DNA from: Oscillospiraceae bacterium
GTDB lineage: Bacteria; Bacillota; Clostridia; Oscillospirales; Ruminococcaceae
DNA length: 64,000 nt
Reading direction: 5' to 3'
Assembly: GCA_017414435.1 (NCBI GenBank)
Contig: JAFQMN010000002.1
Coordinates: forward strand, 1-64,000
Under the pieces are notes generated by a model, which was not told where the DNA came from, searched no databases, and worked only from the letters and a program-made list of their open reading frames with translations. The position numbers and the translations under genes were made by a program. Shown here piece after piece: positions 54,715 through 63,315 of this stretch (position 1 is its first letter; every line of letters starts with the position of its first letter).

Positions 54715-55091
54715 TGGTGGAGAAGAGGGGAATCGAACCCCTGTCCGAAAATTAATCCATATAACTTTCTTCGGGCGTAGTTTATTTTTAAATCTCTGCC
54801 GCTAAAATAAAACAAACAAAAAATTATAGCAGCATATTCTCTAAATCATCTTCTAAAGCCGAGAAACTCTAAAGAAGACGTTCATCACTAAATGACACTT
54901 AAATCCAAGCCGTGATACTCTTGGTTAAGCGGCTATCGCTAGTCTTAAGCAGCAATAGCTGTTCTAGCTCTTGAAAAGTCTAGATTAATTACGTTATCTT
55001 CTGCGTTTAAAAGATAGTTTTCAGTTTTAAAGAGCTGACCCTCTACCCGCTTATTATATTTCAAAATCCCCGTCGAAACCTTTGCTTCCCC
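54715..55091 (-). ncRNA. ssrA: tmRNA (ssrA)
   Basis: A 377-nt one-piece tmRNA that rescues stalled ribosomes. The 5' acceptor GGGGAAG pairs with CTTCTCC, the 3' end CCA is encoded, the T-arm is AGGGGTTCGATTCCCCT, and the 5' conserved GGTTTCGACGGGG is present. The tag ORF reads AEDNVINLDFSRARTAIAA then stop (TAA), in a context typical of tmRNA resume codons; the usual ending is ALAA. Several pseudoknot arms follow. It lies 10 bases downstream of smpB. Confidence 0.96.
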
Positions 55092-55101
55092 CTATCTTAA
55101 A

Positions 55102-55569
55102 TTATCTAAATGCTTCTTTTACTGCACGTTCAATTGTACGCTTTGCCGCTTTTTTAGCTTCTTCTTCACGTTTGTCATAAAGTTTTTTGCCTTTGCAAAG
55201 CCCCACAGACAGTTTGACCTTTGAACTTTTAAAATACAATGAAATTGGCACAAGAGTATAACCTTTTTGTTTAGTTAAAGAGAGTAATTTTATAATCTCT
55301 CGTTTGTGCAGTAAAAGCTTTCTAACTCTAATTGGGTCTTTGTTAAAAATATTGCCGTGTTCATAGGGCGAAATATGCATACCTTTAACAAACATCTCGC
55401 CGTTTTCTATGCTGCACCACGAATCTTTTAGGTTTACCCCGCCCTTTCTAATGCTTTTAACCTCGGTGCCGCAAAGTTCAATCCCCGCTTCATAGGTTTC
55501 TTCTACAAAATAGTTATGCCAGGCTTTTTTATTGTTGGCAACTGTAAAAATTTTTGCTTTCTCTGCCAT
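55102..55569 (-). CDS. smpB: SsrA-binding protein SmpB
   Basis: A 155-residue protein that binds tmRNA and places its tRNA-like domain in the stalled ribosome. OB-fold core with [13 protein letters not shown] near the N-terminus; the basic C-terminal tail ([24 protein letters not shown] in part) reaches into the mRNA channel. Length is normal. The ssrA gene follows 10 bases downstream. Confidence 0.96.
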   Translation of the reverse strand: MAEKAKIFTVANNKKAWHNYFVEETYEAGIELCGTEVKSIRKGGVNLKDSWCSIENGEMFVKGMHISPYEHGNIFNKDPIRVRKLLLHKREIIKLLSLTKQKGYTLVPISLYFKSSKVKLSVGLCKGKKLYDKREEEAKKAAKRTIERAVKEAFR

Positions 55570-55594
55570 ACAGAAGAAACCTCCTTATCTCTTT

Positions 55595-56194
55595 TTAAAT
55601 CTCTCTGCGGGAATTAAGTGCAATAGCTAAAGTAACATCATCTGCATACTCCAAGCTTGCTCCAATTGGTATGCCATAGGCTAATTTTGTAATCTTAATC
55701 CCCAACGGTTTAAGTAACCTAGAAATATACATTGCAGTTGCCTCGCCTTCTACAGTTGGGCCTGTTGCCATAATTATCTCTTCTACTTCAGATTTTTGCA
55801 CACGCTCTAACAGTTTGGGAATATTTATATCTTCTGGGCTAATGCCATCCATAGGCGATATTAACCCGTGCAGAACATGGTATAAGCCATGATACTCATT
55901 TATTCTTTCGAATGCAAATACATCCTTCATGCTTTGAACTACACAAATTGTTGATGCCTCTCGAGATTCATCCTTGCAAATATCACAAACTTCGTTTTCC
56001 GAAAAGCAACCGCACATTTGGCAGCGCGTTAGTTTTTCTGATGATTCAATAATTGCCTCTGCAAAGTCTTTAGCTTCTTCTTTAGGCAAACTTAAGATAT
56101 AAAAAGCCATTCTTTCTGCAGACTTATAGCCTATACCCGGCAAGCTTTCGAACTTTTCTGTAAGCTTTTCTAACAATTTAACTCTATAGCCCAT
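55595..56194 (-). CDS. recR: recombination protein RecR
   Basis: A 199-residue repair protein that acts with RecF and RecO at gapped DNA. It has an N-terminal helix-hairpin-helix (LPGIGYKSAERMAFYIL), a four-Cys zinc finger (C58, C61, C70, C73), and a TOPRIM domain (ICVVQSMKDVFAFE) followed by the C-terminal MATGPTVEGEATAMYI. Normal length. The start is 1 base from the end of ybaB. The usual dnaX that precedes ybaB-recR is not there. Confidence 0.95.
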   Translation of the reverse strand: MGYRVKLLEKLTEKFESLPGIGYKSAERMAFYILSLPKEEAKDFAEAIIESSEKLTRCQMCGCFSENEVCDICKDESREASTICVVQSMKDVFAFERINEYHGLYHVLHGLISPMDGISPEDINIPKLLERVQKSEVEEIIMATGPTVEGEATAMYISRLLKPLGIKITKLAYGIPIGASLEYADDVTLAIALNSRREI

Positions 56195-56195
56195 G

Positions 56196-56540
56196 CTAAT
56201 TCATCCCTGGAATATTTAAATTGCCTGTAACTTCATTCATTCGGCTTTCATAGTATTCTGATGCCTTTTTTAGGCTCGCGTTGACCGCTGCCACAATTAG
56301 ATCTTGCAGCATTTCTACATCATCTTGGTTCACAACCTCTGGTTTGATTGAAACTCTAACCAGCTCTTTGGCGCCATTTGCTACCGCCTCTACCACAGAA
56401 CCGCCTGATACAGCCGAAAACTCCTTCTCTTTAACCTCTAATTTTACCTGTTCCATCTTCTCTTGCATTTTTTGCGCTTCTTTTACTATCTCTGCCATGG
56501 ATTTTTGCTTGCCAAAGCCCTCGGGCAGACGTGATTTCAT
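56196..56540 (-). CDS. YbaB/EbfC nucleoid-associated protein
   Basis: A 114-residue DNA-binding protein of the YbaB family. The core helices and strands (KEAQKMQEKMEQVKLEV, VEAVANGAKELVRVSI, MLQDLIVAAVNASLKKA) match the family. It is coupled to recR. Upstream, instead of dnaX, lies a gene-free stretch with a parS element. Confidence 0.9.
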   Translation of the reverse strand: MKSRLPEGFGKQKSMAEIVKEAQKMQEKMEQVKLEVKEKEFSAVSGGSVVEAVANGAKELVRVSIKPEVVNQDDVEMLQDLIVAAVNASLKKASEYYESRMNEVTGNLNIPGMN

Positions 56541-56566
56541 ATTAATTCCTCCTTAAAATTTTACGC

Positions 56567-56651
56567 ACAAAAAAGTTATTAACATTTGTTCCACGTGGAA
56601 CAAAATTAAGAAATTGCTTTAATAAAGCCGCAAACTTAAGTTTTTTTGTAC
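56567..56651 (-). repeat. parS-bearing repeat element, copy 2
   Basis: An 85-bp inverse copy of 21071-21154, about 85 percent identical by eye, with one gap. The same outer ACAAAAAA-type inverted ends, CTTAAG and GGCTTTATTAAA blocks are kept outside the parS core. Confidence 0.75.
56585..56604. promoter_or_regulatory. parS centromere site 2
   Basis: The same perfect 20-bp palindrome as at 21117-21136, TTTGTTCCACGTGGAACAAA, 35.5 kb away. Confidence 0.85.
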
Positions 56652-56677
56652 TTTTTTGATTTTAACTGTTAGCCATT

Positions 56678-56695
56678 CCCCCGCTTCCGCGGGGG
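56678..56695. other. GC-rich hairpin of unknown role
   Basis: CCCCCGC-TTCC-GCGGGGG, a 7-bp all-GC stem with a 4-base loop in otherwise AT-rich DNA. No T-run follows on either strand, so it is not a standard terminator. Confidence 0.6.
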
Positions 56696-57018
56696 CTTTG
56701 ATCTCTAAAAATCTAAAGCCGAAAATTTCACTTTTTTGTATTTTTTGGAATTTGTAGCTGGTTTTTTTGTTTTTTATGTTATGTGCATTTTTTAGCTTTG
56801 TTATGCTATAAATTGTGGGATTTGTGCATTTTGCTTATGCGGGTTTTGCCGTACAAAAATGGTGAAAAAACCGTGCATTTTGGGTGATTTTTGATGATTT
56901 TTGGGCGTTTTTGGGTTATTTTTGTATGGTTTTGAGAATGTTTTGAATCTTAGTGTTTATGTTGAAAATTTTAGTTGAAAGTATCTAAAATTGGTTTAAT
57001 TTTAGTGGCGTTATTTTT

Positions 57019-57471
57019 TTAATTCTTTTTGCCAAACTTTTTGGGTAAGATTTCTATCTCAAGCAGTGTTATAAAAAACATTGCAAGTGCAAAAATACCA
57101 AAATATAAGGTATCAAACGGCACTTCTTCTGGAAAATATTTGAACATAATGTGTGAGACTACCGTAATTATTATTGAGCAGATATATATAGCTGTGCAGA
57201 TTATTTTTGCCTTTTTAGACTCAATTTGTTTGGCAAAATCATAAATAGAAATTAAAATTGCTATAGTCATAACAATCCTAAAAGTCCAATCAAACCAGTT
57301 TATTCCGTGCCAATTGCACAGATAGCGGATACCTTCGGTGATGTCACTATTAAAAGCAAAATCTATATCCGCTAAAATTGCAAAAGGTGCCATGATTATG
57401 AAAAACAGGCATAATAAAATCTTTTGCAGCTTTTGGCGCGGTGATAATTTAGAAAAGCCCAAATTCACCAT
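57019..57471 (-). CDS. membrane protein, four predicted helices, unknown
   Basis: A 150-residue integral membrane protein with four predicted helices (about 17-35, 60-80, 90-110, 120-140) and basic ends. No family recognised. A Trp/His-containing loop (NWHGINWFDW) lies outside the membrane by prediction. Lies 46 bases downstream of the M23 peptidase gene of the ftsEX operon, so a role in the envelope or division is possible but unproven. Confidence 0.6.
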   Translation of the reverse strand: MVNLGFSKLSPRQKLQKILLCLFFIIMAPFAILADIDFAFNSDITEGIRYLCNWHGINWFDWTFRIVMTIAILISIYDFAKQIESKKAKIICTAIYICSIIITVVSHIMFKYFPEEVPFDTLYFGIFALAMFFITLLEIEILPKKFGKKN

Positions 57472-57517
57472 AAAATTGCCCCTTTACTTTAAAACAAATT
57501 CTGCAAGTTTTGCACCA

Positions 57518-58885
57518 CTATGATAAATATGGCTCCGGGTTAACTCGCTTGCCGTTTTCTCTGACCTCGAAATGCAGGTGCGGCCCTGTTACATAACCTG
57601 TGGCGCCCACCTCACCTATTTTTTGCCCTTTTACCACCATCTGGTCTTGGTCTACGTTAATTGAGCTAAGGTGGCCATAAAGTGTAATTATTCCGCCGCC
57701 ATGGTCTATCATAATATATTTGCCGTAGCTACCATAGCTTTTGCTGTTTGTGTAATTAACATAAACCACTTTGCCAGAGTTTGCTGCTATAACATTTTTG
57801 CCATAAATTCCGCCGCCTGCAATATCTATTCCGCCATGGTAATCTGTAAAGCCATTGCCCCAATCGCGGTAGCCAAACGGTGAATATATATCGTAATAGC
57901 CGGGCACAGGCCAAGCAAGTTGACCGCCAACATATTTATCACTCATAGATTTTAGTTGCGATAAAATTCTACTGATCTCTCTTTGGTACTCTTCTTCTTG
58001 CTTCATATATTCTTTATAATTTGCACGCAGTCGTTCCTCTAGCAGTTTTAAATTATAAACCTGATTAGAAGATACATTATATTCCACATCTAACTGTTTC
58101 TTTTTTTCTGCAATAGTTGCTTTTGTGCGCGCTAGTTCTGCAATGTTTGCTTGTAGTTTTTCTTTCTCTTCTGCTAATTTCTTCTCCTCTGCTTTAAGCC
58201 TTTCTACAATCTCACGGTCTTTGCTTATAATCCTCTTTTGGAACTCTTCGTTTGTTAAAACGTCAAAAAAGTCCTCTACTCCAAACAACAGCCCTAAGTT
58301 TGCTGTATCTTGATATCCGCCGTTAATATAATTGCTCCTAAAGCGTTTTGAAAGGAATTTATACTCACTTTGCACATGTTCTTGAGTTTCTTTAAGTTCT
58401 GCCTCTTTTTTGCCAATCTCTTTCTCTAGCAGTTTTTGCTTCCGCTCTAGCAAGCTGATCTGTTCTACCACGCTATCTATTTGTGTTGCGATTGCCTGCT
58501 GTTTTTTTTCTGCGTATTCTCTTTTTGTTTTTTGAGCGTTTAAATCTTTTTGCGTTGCTTTTGATTTTTTCTCTAGTTCATTATATTTTTTCTGCAATTC
58601 ATCTATTTTTTCTTGCGCTTTTATTTTAAACTCTTCGTTTTCATCATCTTCATCTGCTTCTTCAACTTCTACATCTTCTACCTTTGCTTTTTTTGTCTCT
58701 ACTTGTTCTAAAAAATCAGAGTCGTCATCAAAATCTTCATCTTCGGCGTATTCATCGTCATCGTTATAATCAAACTCGTAATCGTCATCGTCGTACTGCG
58801 CTTCTACCGCAAAACCGCTCTGAGCTAAGCAGCTTGCAAAACACAACGTTAACGCTAAAAATAATGCACTACTTTTTTTTAACAT
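57518..58885 (-). CDS. secreted coiled-coil M23 peptidase, FtsEX partner
   Basis: A 455-residue exported peptidoglycan hydrolase. Signal peptide at 1-29; then a run dominated by Asp, Glu and Tyr (about 30-80), a long coiled coil (about 85-330) and a C-terminal M23 (LytM) domain with zinc ligands in YHGGIDI, the IDHGGG turn and HLHFEV (436-441). All ligands for activity are in place. The coiled coil plus M23 and the position 10 bases after ftsX fit an EnvC-like or PcsB-like effector activated by FtsEX to cut septal peptidoglycan. The acidic N-terminal stretch is unusual for EnvC-type proteins. Confidence 0.85.
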   Translation of the reverse strand: MLKKSSALFLALTLCFASCLAQSGFAVEAQYDDDDYEFDYNDDDEYAEDEDFDDDSDFLEQVETKKAKVEDVEVEEADEDDENEEFKIKAQEKIDELQKKYNELEKKSKATQKDLNAQKTKREYAEKKQQAIATQIDSVVEQISLLERKQKLLEKEIGKKEAELKETQEHVQSEYKFLSKRFRSNYINGGYQDTANLGLLFGVEDFFDVLTNEEFQKRIISKDREIVERLKAEEKKLAEEKEKLQANIAELARTKATIAEKKKQLDVEYNVSSNQVYNLKLLEERLRANYKEYMKQEEEYQREISRILSQLKSMSDKYVGGQLAWPVPGYYDIYSPFGYRDWGNGFTDYHGGIDIAGGGIYGKNVIAANSGKVVYVNYTNSKSYGSYGKYIMIDHGGGIITLYGHLSSINVDQDQMVVKGQKIGEVGATGYVTGPHLHFEVRENGKRVNPEPYLS

Positions 58886-58895
58886 ATTATATCCC

Positions 58896-59789
58896 CTATA
58901 CCTTTAAATACTTACGGACAAAAAACACACTGCCAAACATGCCTACCAAGCATCCTACCCCCAAAAAGCCGCCAAACAAATAGCTGCTTAGTTCCGAAAA
59001 AGGAGCTATGTTTTCTTTTATTATTGGTGCTACGTTTATTTTAAAGTTCTCTAGTATATCGAACATATACAAGTAGCCATAATAAAGTATTCCATATGAA
59101 AACAGTGCTGCAACAATACCTATAACTACACCTTCTATTATAAATGGGAATCTTATAAATGCATTGCTTGCTCCCACAAACTTCATAATGTTAATCTCTC
59201 GGCGTCTTTCGTAAATTGTAATCTTGATTGTGGTTGCAATAATAAATATAGAAACTACTAATAAGATCCCCACAATAATAAAACCTGCGTAGGTTATTGT
59301 GTTTTTAAGTGTGGTAATCACTTTTGCAACCTCTTTAGGTACTTTGACCTTTTGCACGCCGCTTATTTTTGTAATCTTTTTAGCGGTTTTTTCAATAATA
59401 TCTACATCGTGCAAACTCACTTTAAATGAATCTGGCAATGGGTTCTCTTGCATTAGTTCTCTAAATAATTCACCTTCGTTATCTAGCCTTTTCAGTTGCT
59501 TTTCTAGTGCGCTTACCTTAGATACAAATTCATAGCTTGCCACGTTTTTTATCTTCTTTAATTTTGCTGCAACACTTCTAGCCATACCATCATCAACAAA
59601 AACAACCAGTTCGTTTTGTTTTTCTACGCCATGAGCAAAAGCTCTCATGTTATATGAAAACAGTGAAGCTGCTCCAATTAATAAAAAACAAACCGCCAAA
59701 ACTCCCGCCGAAGCCACAGACATAAGCCTATTAAGCCAAAGATTACGCAGCCCCTGCCTGATAAGATACCAAATATTATTTAATTTCAT
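58896..59789 (-). CDS. ftsX: cell division protein FtsX
   Basis: A 297-residue permease-like membrane protein. It has an N-terminal cytoplasmic helix, transmembrane helix 1 (about 20-43), a large extracellular loop that would contact the M23 hydrolase, and three further helices in the C-terminal half. The start ATG (59789) overlaps the ftsE stop (ATGA). With FtsE it turns ATP hydrolysis into activation of peptidoglycan hydrolases at the septum. Confidence 0.93.
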   Translation of the reverse strand: MKLNNIWYLIRQGLRNLWLNRLMSVASAGVLAVCFLLIGAASLFSYNMRAFAHGVEKQNELVVFVDDGMARSVAAKLKKIKNVASYEFVSKVSALEKQLKRLDNEGELFRELMQENPLPDSFKVSLHDVDIIEKTAKKITKISGVQKVKVPKEVAKVITTLKNTITYAGFIIVGILLVVSIFIIATTIKITIYERRREINIMKFVGASNAFIRFPFIIEGVVIGIVAALFSYGILYYGYLYMFDILENFKINVAPIIKENIAPFSELSSYLFGGFLGVGCLVGMFGSVFFVRKYLKV

Positions 59790-60475
59790 TTCTTTCCCAA
59801 ACTCCAATCTTCGCCGTTTGAATCTGATGTGATTTCGCCTTTTTCTATTGTTATTACTCTATTGCCAAACTTTCTTACCAAATTGTGTTCGTGCGAAACA
59901 ACCACAACAGTAGGCCCACATTTATTGATTTCACCCAGTAATTCCATCACATTTTCTGAAAGTTCTGGGTCAATATTCCCTGTTGGTTCATCTGCAATAA
60001 TAATAGACGGATTGTTAACAAGTGCTCTGGCTAAAGCTACCCTTTGTTGTTCTCCGCCAGATATTTGGCTGGGATAGCTTTTAGCCTTAGGCAAAAGGCC
60101 AACCAGACCCAAAATATAAGGTACTCTATGCCTAATATCTTTGCCAGTTGCGCCTGTTACTCTAAGTGCAAATGCAACGTTATCATAAACTGTCATCTGG
60201 TTAATGAGTCTAAAATCTTGAAACACCACGCCCAAAGAACGTCTATATTTTGATATCTTTCTGCCCCTTATTTTATTAAGGTTATAGCCGTTAACCTCTA
60301 TATCGCCGTTGGTGGCCTTTTCTTCGCGCATAACAAGTTTCATTAGTGTGCTTTTACCCGCGCCAGATGGCCCTACCACAAATACAAATTCGCCCTGTTC
60401 AATTGAAAAACTAACGTTGTTGAGCGCCTTCGTTCCATTTTTATACTCTTTTGACACATTTGAAAATAGAATCAT
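59786..60475 (-). CDS. ftsE: cell division ATP-binding protein FtsE
   Basis: A 229-residue ABC ATPase. Walker A GPSGAGKST (35-43), signature ISGGEQQRV, Walker B IIIADEPTGN and the H-loop (VVVSHEHN) are complete. It drives FtsX. The ftsE-ftsX-M23 order is that of Gram-positive division operons. The regulator at 60543-61631 lies 67 bases upstream. Confidence 0.96.
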   Translation of the reverse strand: MILFSNVSKEYKNGTKALNNVSFSIEQGEFVFVVGPSGAGKSTLMKLVMREEKATNGDIEVNGYNLNKIRGRKISKYRRSLGVVFQDFRLINQMTVYDNVAFALRVTGATGKDIRHRVPYILGLVGLLPKAKSYPSQISGGEQQRVALARALVNNPSIIIADEPTGNIDPELSENVMELLGEINKCGPTVVVVSHEHNLVRKFGNRVITIEKGEITSDSNGEDWSLGKK

Positions 60476-60542
60476 TTCTTCTCCTCCGAATTGCTCTTTT
60501 ATGTTTCGATTCCTATTAATTTAAGCTTTGCATTCCGGTTTT

Positions 60543-61631
60543 TTAAAACTTGCTCTTGGTTGAAACTAAATACTTTTTGACCATTAGTGCTACCTTAAAC
60601 ACTATAGCCTGTTCAAACTCTCTTAAATCTAGCCCTGTAATCTTTTTAATCTTCTCTAATCTATATACCAATGTGTTACGGTGCACAAACAAATTACGCG
60701 CTGTTTCTGAAACGTTTAGGTTATTTTCAAAAAATTTTTGGATTGTAAATAATGTTTCGTGTTCTAAGCTATCTATTGAGCCTTTTTTAAACACCTCTTT
60801 TAAAAACATCTCACACAAAGTTGGTGGCAGCTGGTAAACCAAGCGTGCTATACCCAAGTTATCGTAACGCACAATTGGTTTTTCGGTATCAAAGACCTTG
60901 CCAATATCTATTGCTACCTGTGCTTCACGGAATGATCTTGCTATCTCTTTAATTCCGCCAACCACGGTGCCGATGCCCACTACTACCTTTGTATAAAATT
61001 CACTGCTTAAGGTATCTACAATAGACCTTGCTAGCTTTTCAAAATCTTTTGCATCTATATCTGGTTTTATCTCTTTTATTATTACAATCTCTGATTCACT
61101 TATATTAAAAATAAAGTCCTTTTGGCGTTCTGGGAAGATGTTTATTAAAATATCGTAAACAGAAATCTCTGTTGGGGTTAGCACTTTTACTATAAACACT
61201 ACTCTCTGAACATCTGAATTAAAATGCAATTCCCTAGATTTTACGTATATATCACCAGGTAAAATGTTATCTAGCACCACATTCTTTAAAAAGCTAATTT
61301 TATCGTACTTTTCGTCATAATAATACTTGATGTTTTCTAGTGCTATAGATATCATATTGCAATATCTTAGTGCAATATCGTCTTCGCCTTTAGCAAACAC
61401 CACATATTCACACTTTGATTTTTTTAACGCAAATGGTTTATATGTATAGTTATCTGCCACAATAGTATCGCAAGATTCTAAAAGTTCACTAGTTACATGT
61501 TTGTTAGGTTCTCCTAATCTATCTACATCACTACAGGCTATTATTATTCCATCTGAATCTATTACTCCTACTGTGCGATCTATAACATCTTTCATCTGGT
61601 ATATTACACCCTGAAACAATTTGTTAGACAT
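60543..61631 (-). CDS. CdaR/PucR-family transcription regulator
   Basis: A 362-residue regulator. The N-terminal sensory part (about 1-100) recalls the CdaR putative sugar-binding region (VIDSDGIIIACSD), the middle is GGDEF-like in fold, and the C-terminal helix-turn-helix of the PucR/CdaR type is ETARNLFVHRNTLVYRLEKI. It sits upstream of ftsE, an arrangement common in clostridia. The inducer and targets are unknown. A promoter is present at 61697-61725. Might regulate the division operon or the adjacent tail module. Confidence 0.82.
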   Translation of the reverse strand: MSNKLFQGVIYQMKDVIDRTVGVIDSDGIIIACSDVDRLGEPNKHVTSELLESCDTIVADNYTYKPFALKKSKCEYVVFAKGEDDIALRYCNMISIALENIKYYYDEKYDKISFLKNVVLDNILPGDIYVKSRELHFNSDVQRVVFIVKVLTPTEISVYDILINIFPERQKDFIFNISESEIVIIKEIKPDIDAKDFEKLARSIVDTLSSEFYTKVVVGIGTVVGGIKEIARSFREAQVAIDIGKVFDTEKPIVRYDNLGIARLVYQLPPTLCEMFLKEVFKKGSIDSLEHETLFTIQKFFENNLNVSETARNLFVHRNTLVYRLEKIKKITGLDLREFEQAIVFKVALMVKKYLVSTKSKF

Positions 61632-61696
61632 TAATTAAGCACTCCTTTTAAATAATTTTGTTGTTTTTATAAAGCTAACAAAAACCAGTAACATAT

Positions 61697-61725
61697 ATTA
61701 TACAACTTTTTTCTCTTTTATGCAA
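61697..61725 (-). promoter_or_regulatory. promoter of CdaR/PucR-type regulator
   Basis: Minus-strand TTGCAT (61720-61725), 17-base spacer, TATAAT (61697-61702), 65 bases ahead of the start codon. Confidence 0.7.
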
Positions 61726-61794
61726 CATTCTATAACATTTTTTATCGTAATTATTTTTTAGTTTGTTAAGTTGGTCTGATACTGCGTTTAAAAT

Positions 61795-61836
61795 ACCGCA
61801 AAAAAATTCTTGTAGCTAAACACCACAAGAATTTTT
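61795..61836 (-). terminator. terminator of baseplate operon
   Basis: A 12-bp stem (61802-61813 with 61825-61836), followed on the minus strand by TTTTTTT-like sequence, 15 bases past the last baseplate gene. It ends the phage-tail-like operon at its junction with the CdaR/PucR gene. Confidence 0.85.
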
Positions 61837-61851
61837 ATAACTAATTTTAAA

Positions 61852-62784
61852 TTATCTGGTTTCGCGTAATTTAAGATGTGTTCTATTACCCCATTTATTT
61901 TTTTCGTACTTAAAGCCACATACTATAAGATCGCTAAACTGGCCTTTTTTATGCGTTATTAAAACTCTATCGTTAATACCAACATCAATAAATTGCGGCA
62001 CAACAATATTTACTAAAAAACTTAACTTGTTTTTGCTTTTTAGGTAGGCTTCTGCTTCTGCCAGTTTATCTTGTTTGCTAGTAAATTGCGATTCAAAATA
62101 CCTTTTTCTAAAAATTTCATGGCTTGTAGCTTTAAGATCTGGTACGCATAATTGATAGTCACAACCATGCTTTATAAATACCTGAGAAACACTTTGTGCG
62201 CGTCTATTTAAAACATTTATATCACAAAATGGTTGCTCTTTATTATTATTTGAAAATTTTATAGTTTTAGCAGAATTTCTGCCATTTACTTCAATTGCTC
62301 CATTTAAAAGTACATATGGTTCTTGCAATCCTACAAGCTTACAAAATGTAGAAAGCACATCCCATTCACTCATTCCTCGTTTAACTAAAAAGTTGCTAGT
62401 TGTTTTATTTTGTGGTGAATTTATCTGCAAAAAACCATATGGTTTTATATGCCTTTCAAAAAGATCACTTAAACTTAGTCGGCTATAAAGTTGCGGTCTG
62501 GCTTGGTTATCTAGCAATAATGCCGCTTTGCTTCGCGCAATTATTTTAGACTCGAAATATGTTCCGCGCATGCCTGTTATTTGTTCGTCAATAATGCCTG
62601 TGAAAAATAGTTTGCCATCTATTTTGACCTCTAATGTTACTGACTCTGGTATTAATTTATTGGTTAGCGCTTCTATAATTAATAAATCTGCTGGCACATC
62701 TTCATCTGCCCAAAATTGAAAAGATATTATGTATGGTATTTTTAAAACTACATTGTCGATTGTTCTTATAAATGCTTCTATCAT
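61852..62784 (-). CDS. phage late control D-like tail hub protein
   Basis: A 310-residue baseplate hub protein of the gpD/gp27 class. The N-terminal half shows the usual beta-barrel pattern (VTLEVKIDGKLFFTGIIDE) and the RSKAALLLDNQARPQLY segment seen in XkdQ and gpD-like proteins. The later part (AEAEAYLKSKNKL and DRVLITHKKGQFS) matches the second barrel. It forms the trimeric hub at the tip of a contractile tail. The start overlaps the stop of the LysM protein (ATGA). Separate spike (gp5 or VgrG) sequence is not in view. Confidence 0.82.
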   Translation of the reverse strand: MIEAFIRTIDNVVLKIPYIISFQFWADEDVPADLLIIEALTNKLIPESVTLEVKIDGKLFFTGIIDEQITGMRGTYFESKIIARSKAALLLDNQARPQLYSRLSLSDLFERHIKPYGFLQINSPQNKTTSNFLVKRGMSEWDVLSTFCKLVGLQEPYVLLNGAIEVNGRNSAKTIKFSNNNKEQPFCDINVLNRRAQSVSQVFIKHGCDYQLCVPDLKATSHEIFRKRYFESQFTSKQDKLAEAEAYLKSKNKLSFLVNIVVPQFIDVGINDRVLITHKKGQFSDLIVCGFKYEKNKWGNRTHLKLRETR

Positions 62785-63287
62785 AACATTAATTCTTCCT
62801 TACTTTGTAATTTATTCCTCTTTTTTAGCAGATCCGGATTGCTTTTAAAAATCCGGTCGATCCCTACATTATTCTTTAGTGCAATTTGTTTTAATGTATC
62901 GCCAGGTTGAAGTGTGTATTGTTTTTTTACCTGGTCCTCTTTTAGCATGTCTTCAATAAATTCAAAGGAATAGCTTATTTTTTTATGTTTACCGTTTCCA
63001 TTCATCTCTAGTTTAGAAAAATAACTAAAAAACATCTCGCCGTTTGGTAAAATTAGCAGCTTCGATTCTTGGTTAAGGTCAAAAAGTGCTACTAATTTTT
63101 CAAATTCATCTATAGCATCTTCTCCAATAAGCACAGACTCTCCTCGCACAATTCTAGCTGACTTTCCTATGTTTTGTGCAAAGCTTCCCACATCTGGCAC
63201 GCAAACCACATTAATATTTTTGCTATATATTAAATTCAATTTTGTAGGGTTTTCTAAAAACACAAAATCTCCAAACCGCATCTTCAT
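62781..63287 (-). CDS. LysM-type tail/baseplate protein (XkdP-like)
   Basis: A 168-residue tail protein. A beta-rich N-terminal part (about 1-115) of the kind found in DNA-circularisation/XkdP-like tail proteins (FVFLENPTKLNLIYS, YSFEFIEDM) is followed by a LysM domain (about 123-165; YTLQPGDTLKQIALKNNV). Its partner order before a gpD-like hub recalls XkdP-XkdQ of defective prophages and Afp7-Afp8 of extracellular contractile injection systems. AAGGAGG precedes the ATG. Not an endolysin: it has no catalytic domain. Confidence 0.8.
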   Translation of the reverse strand: MKMRFGDFVFLENPTKLNLIYSKNINVVCVPDVGSFAQNIGKSARIVRGESVLIGEDAIDEFEKLVALFDLNQESKLLILPNGEMFFSYFSKLEMNGNGKHKKISYSFEFIEDMLKEDQVKKQYTLQPGDTLKQIALKNNVGIDRIFKSNPDLLKKRNKLQSKEELML

Positions 63288-63315
63288 TGTTTTTGCCTCC
63301 TTTTTTAATCATCCG

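Larger units (their letters stand above)
56541..57018. other. gene-free region with parS element and T/G-rich tract
   Basis: 478 bases without a visible gene. The left part holds the second parS element (56567-56651) and a GC-rich hairpin (56678-56695). From about 56740 to 57000 the plus strand is T/G-rich and very poor in C, with repeated TTTTTGGG-like words, similar to 7855-8000. Confidence 0.6.

Noticed and set aside
54590..54720. Prophage attachment at the 3' end of ssrA
   Set aside because: No duplicated ssrA end, integrase or phage gene next to it in the window.
56678..56695. GC hairpin as a rho-independent terminator
   Set aside because: No T-run follows on either strand.
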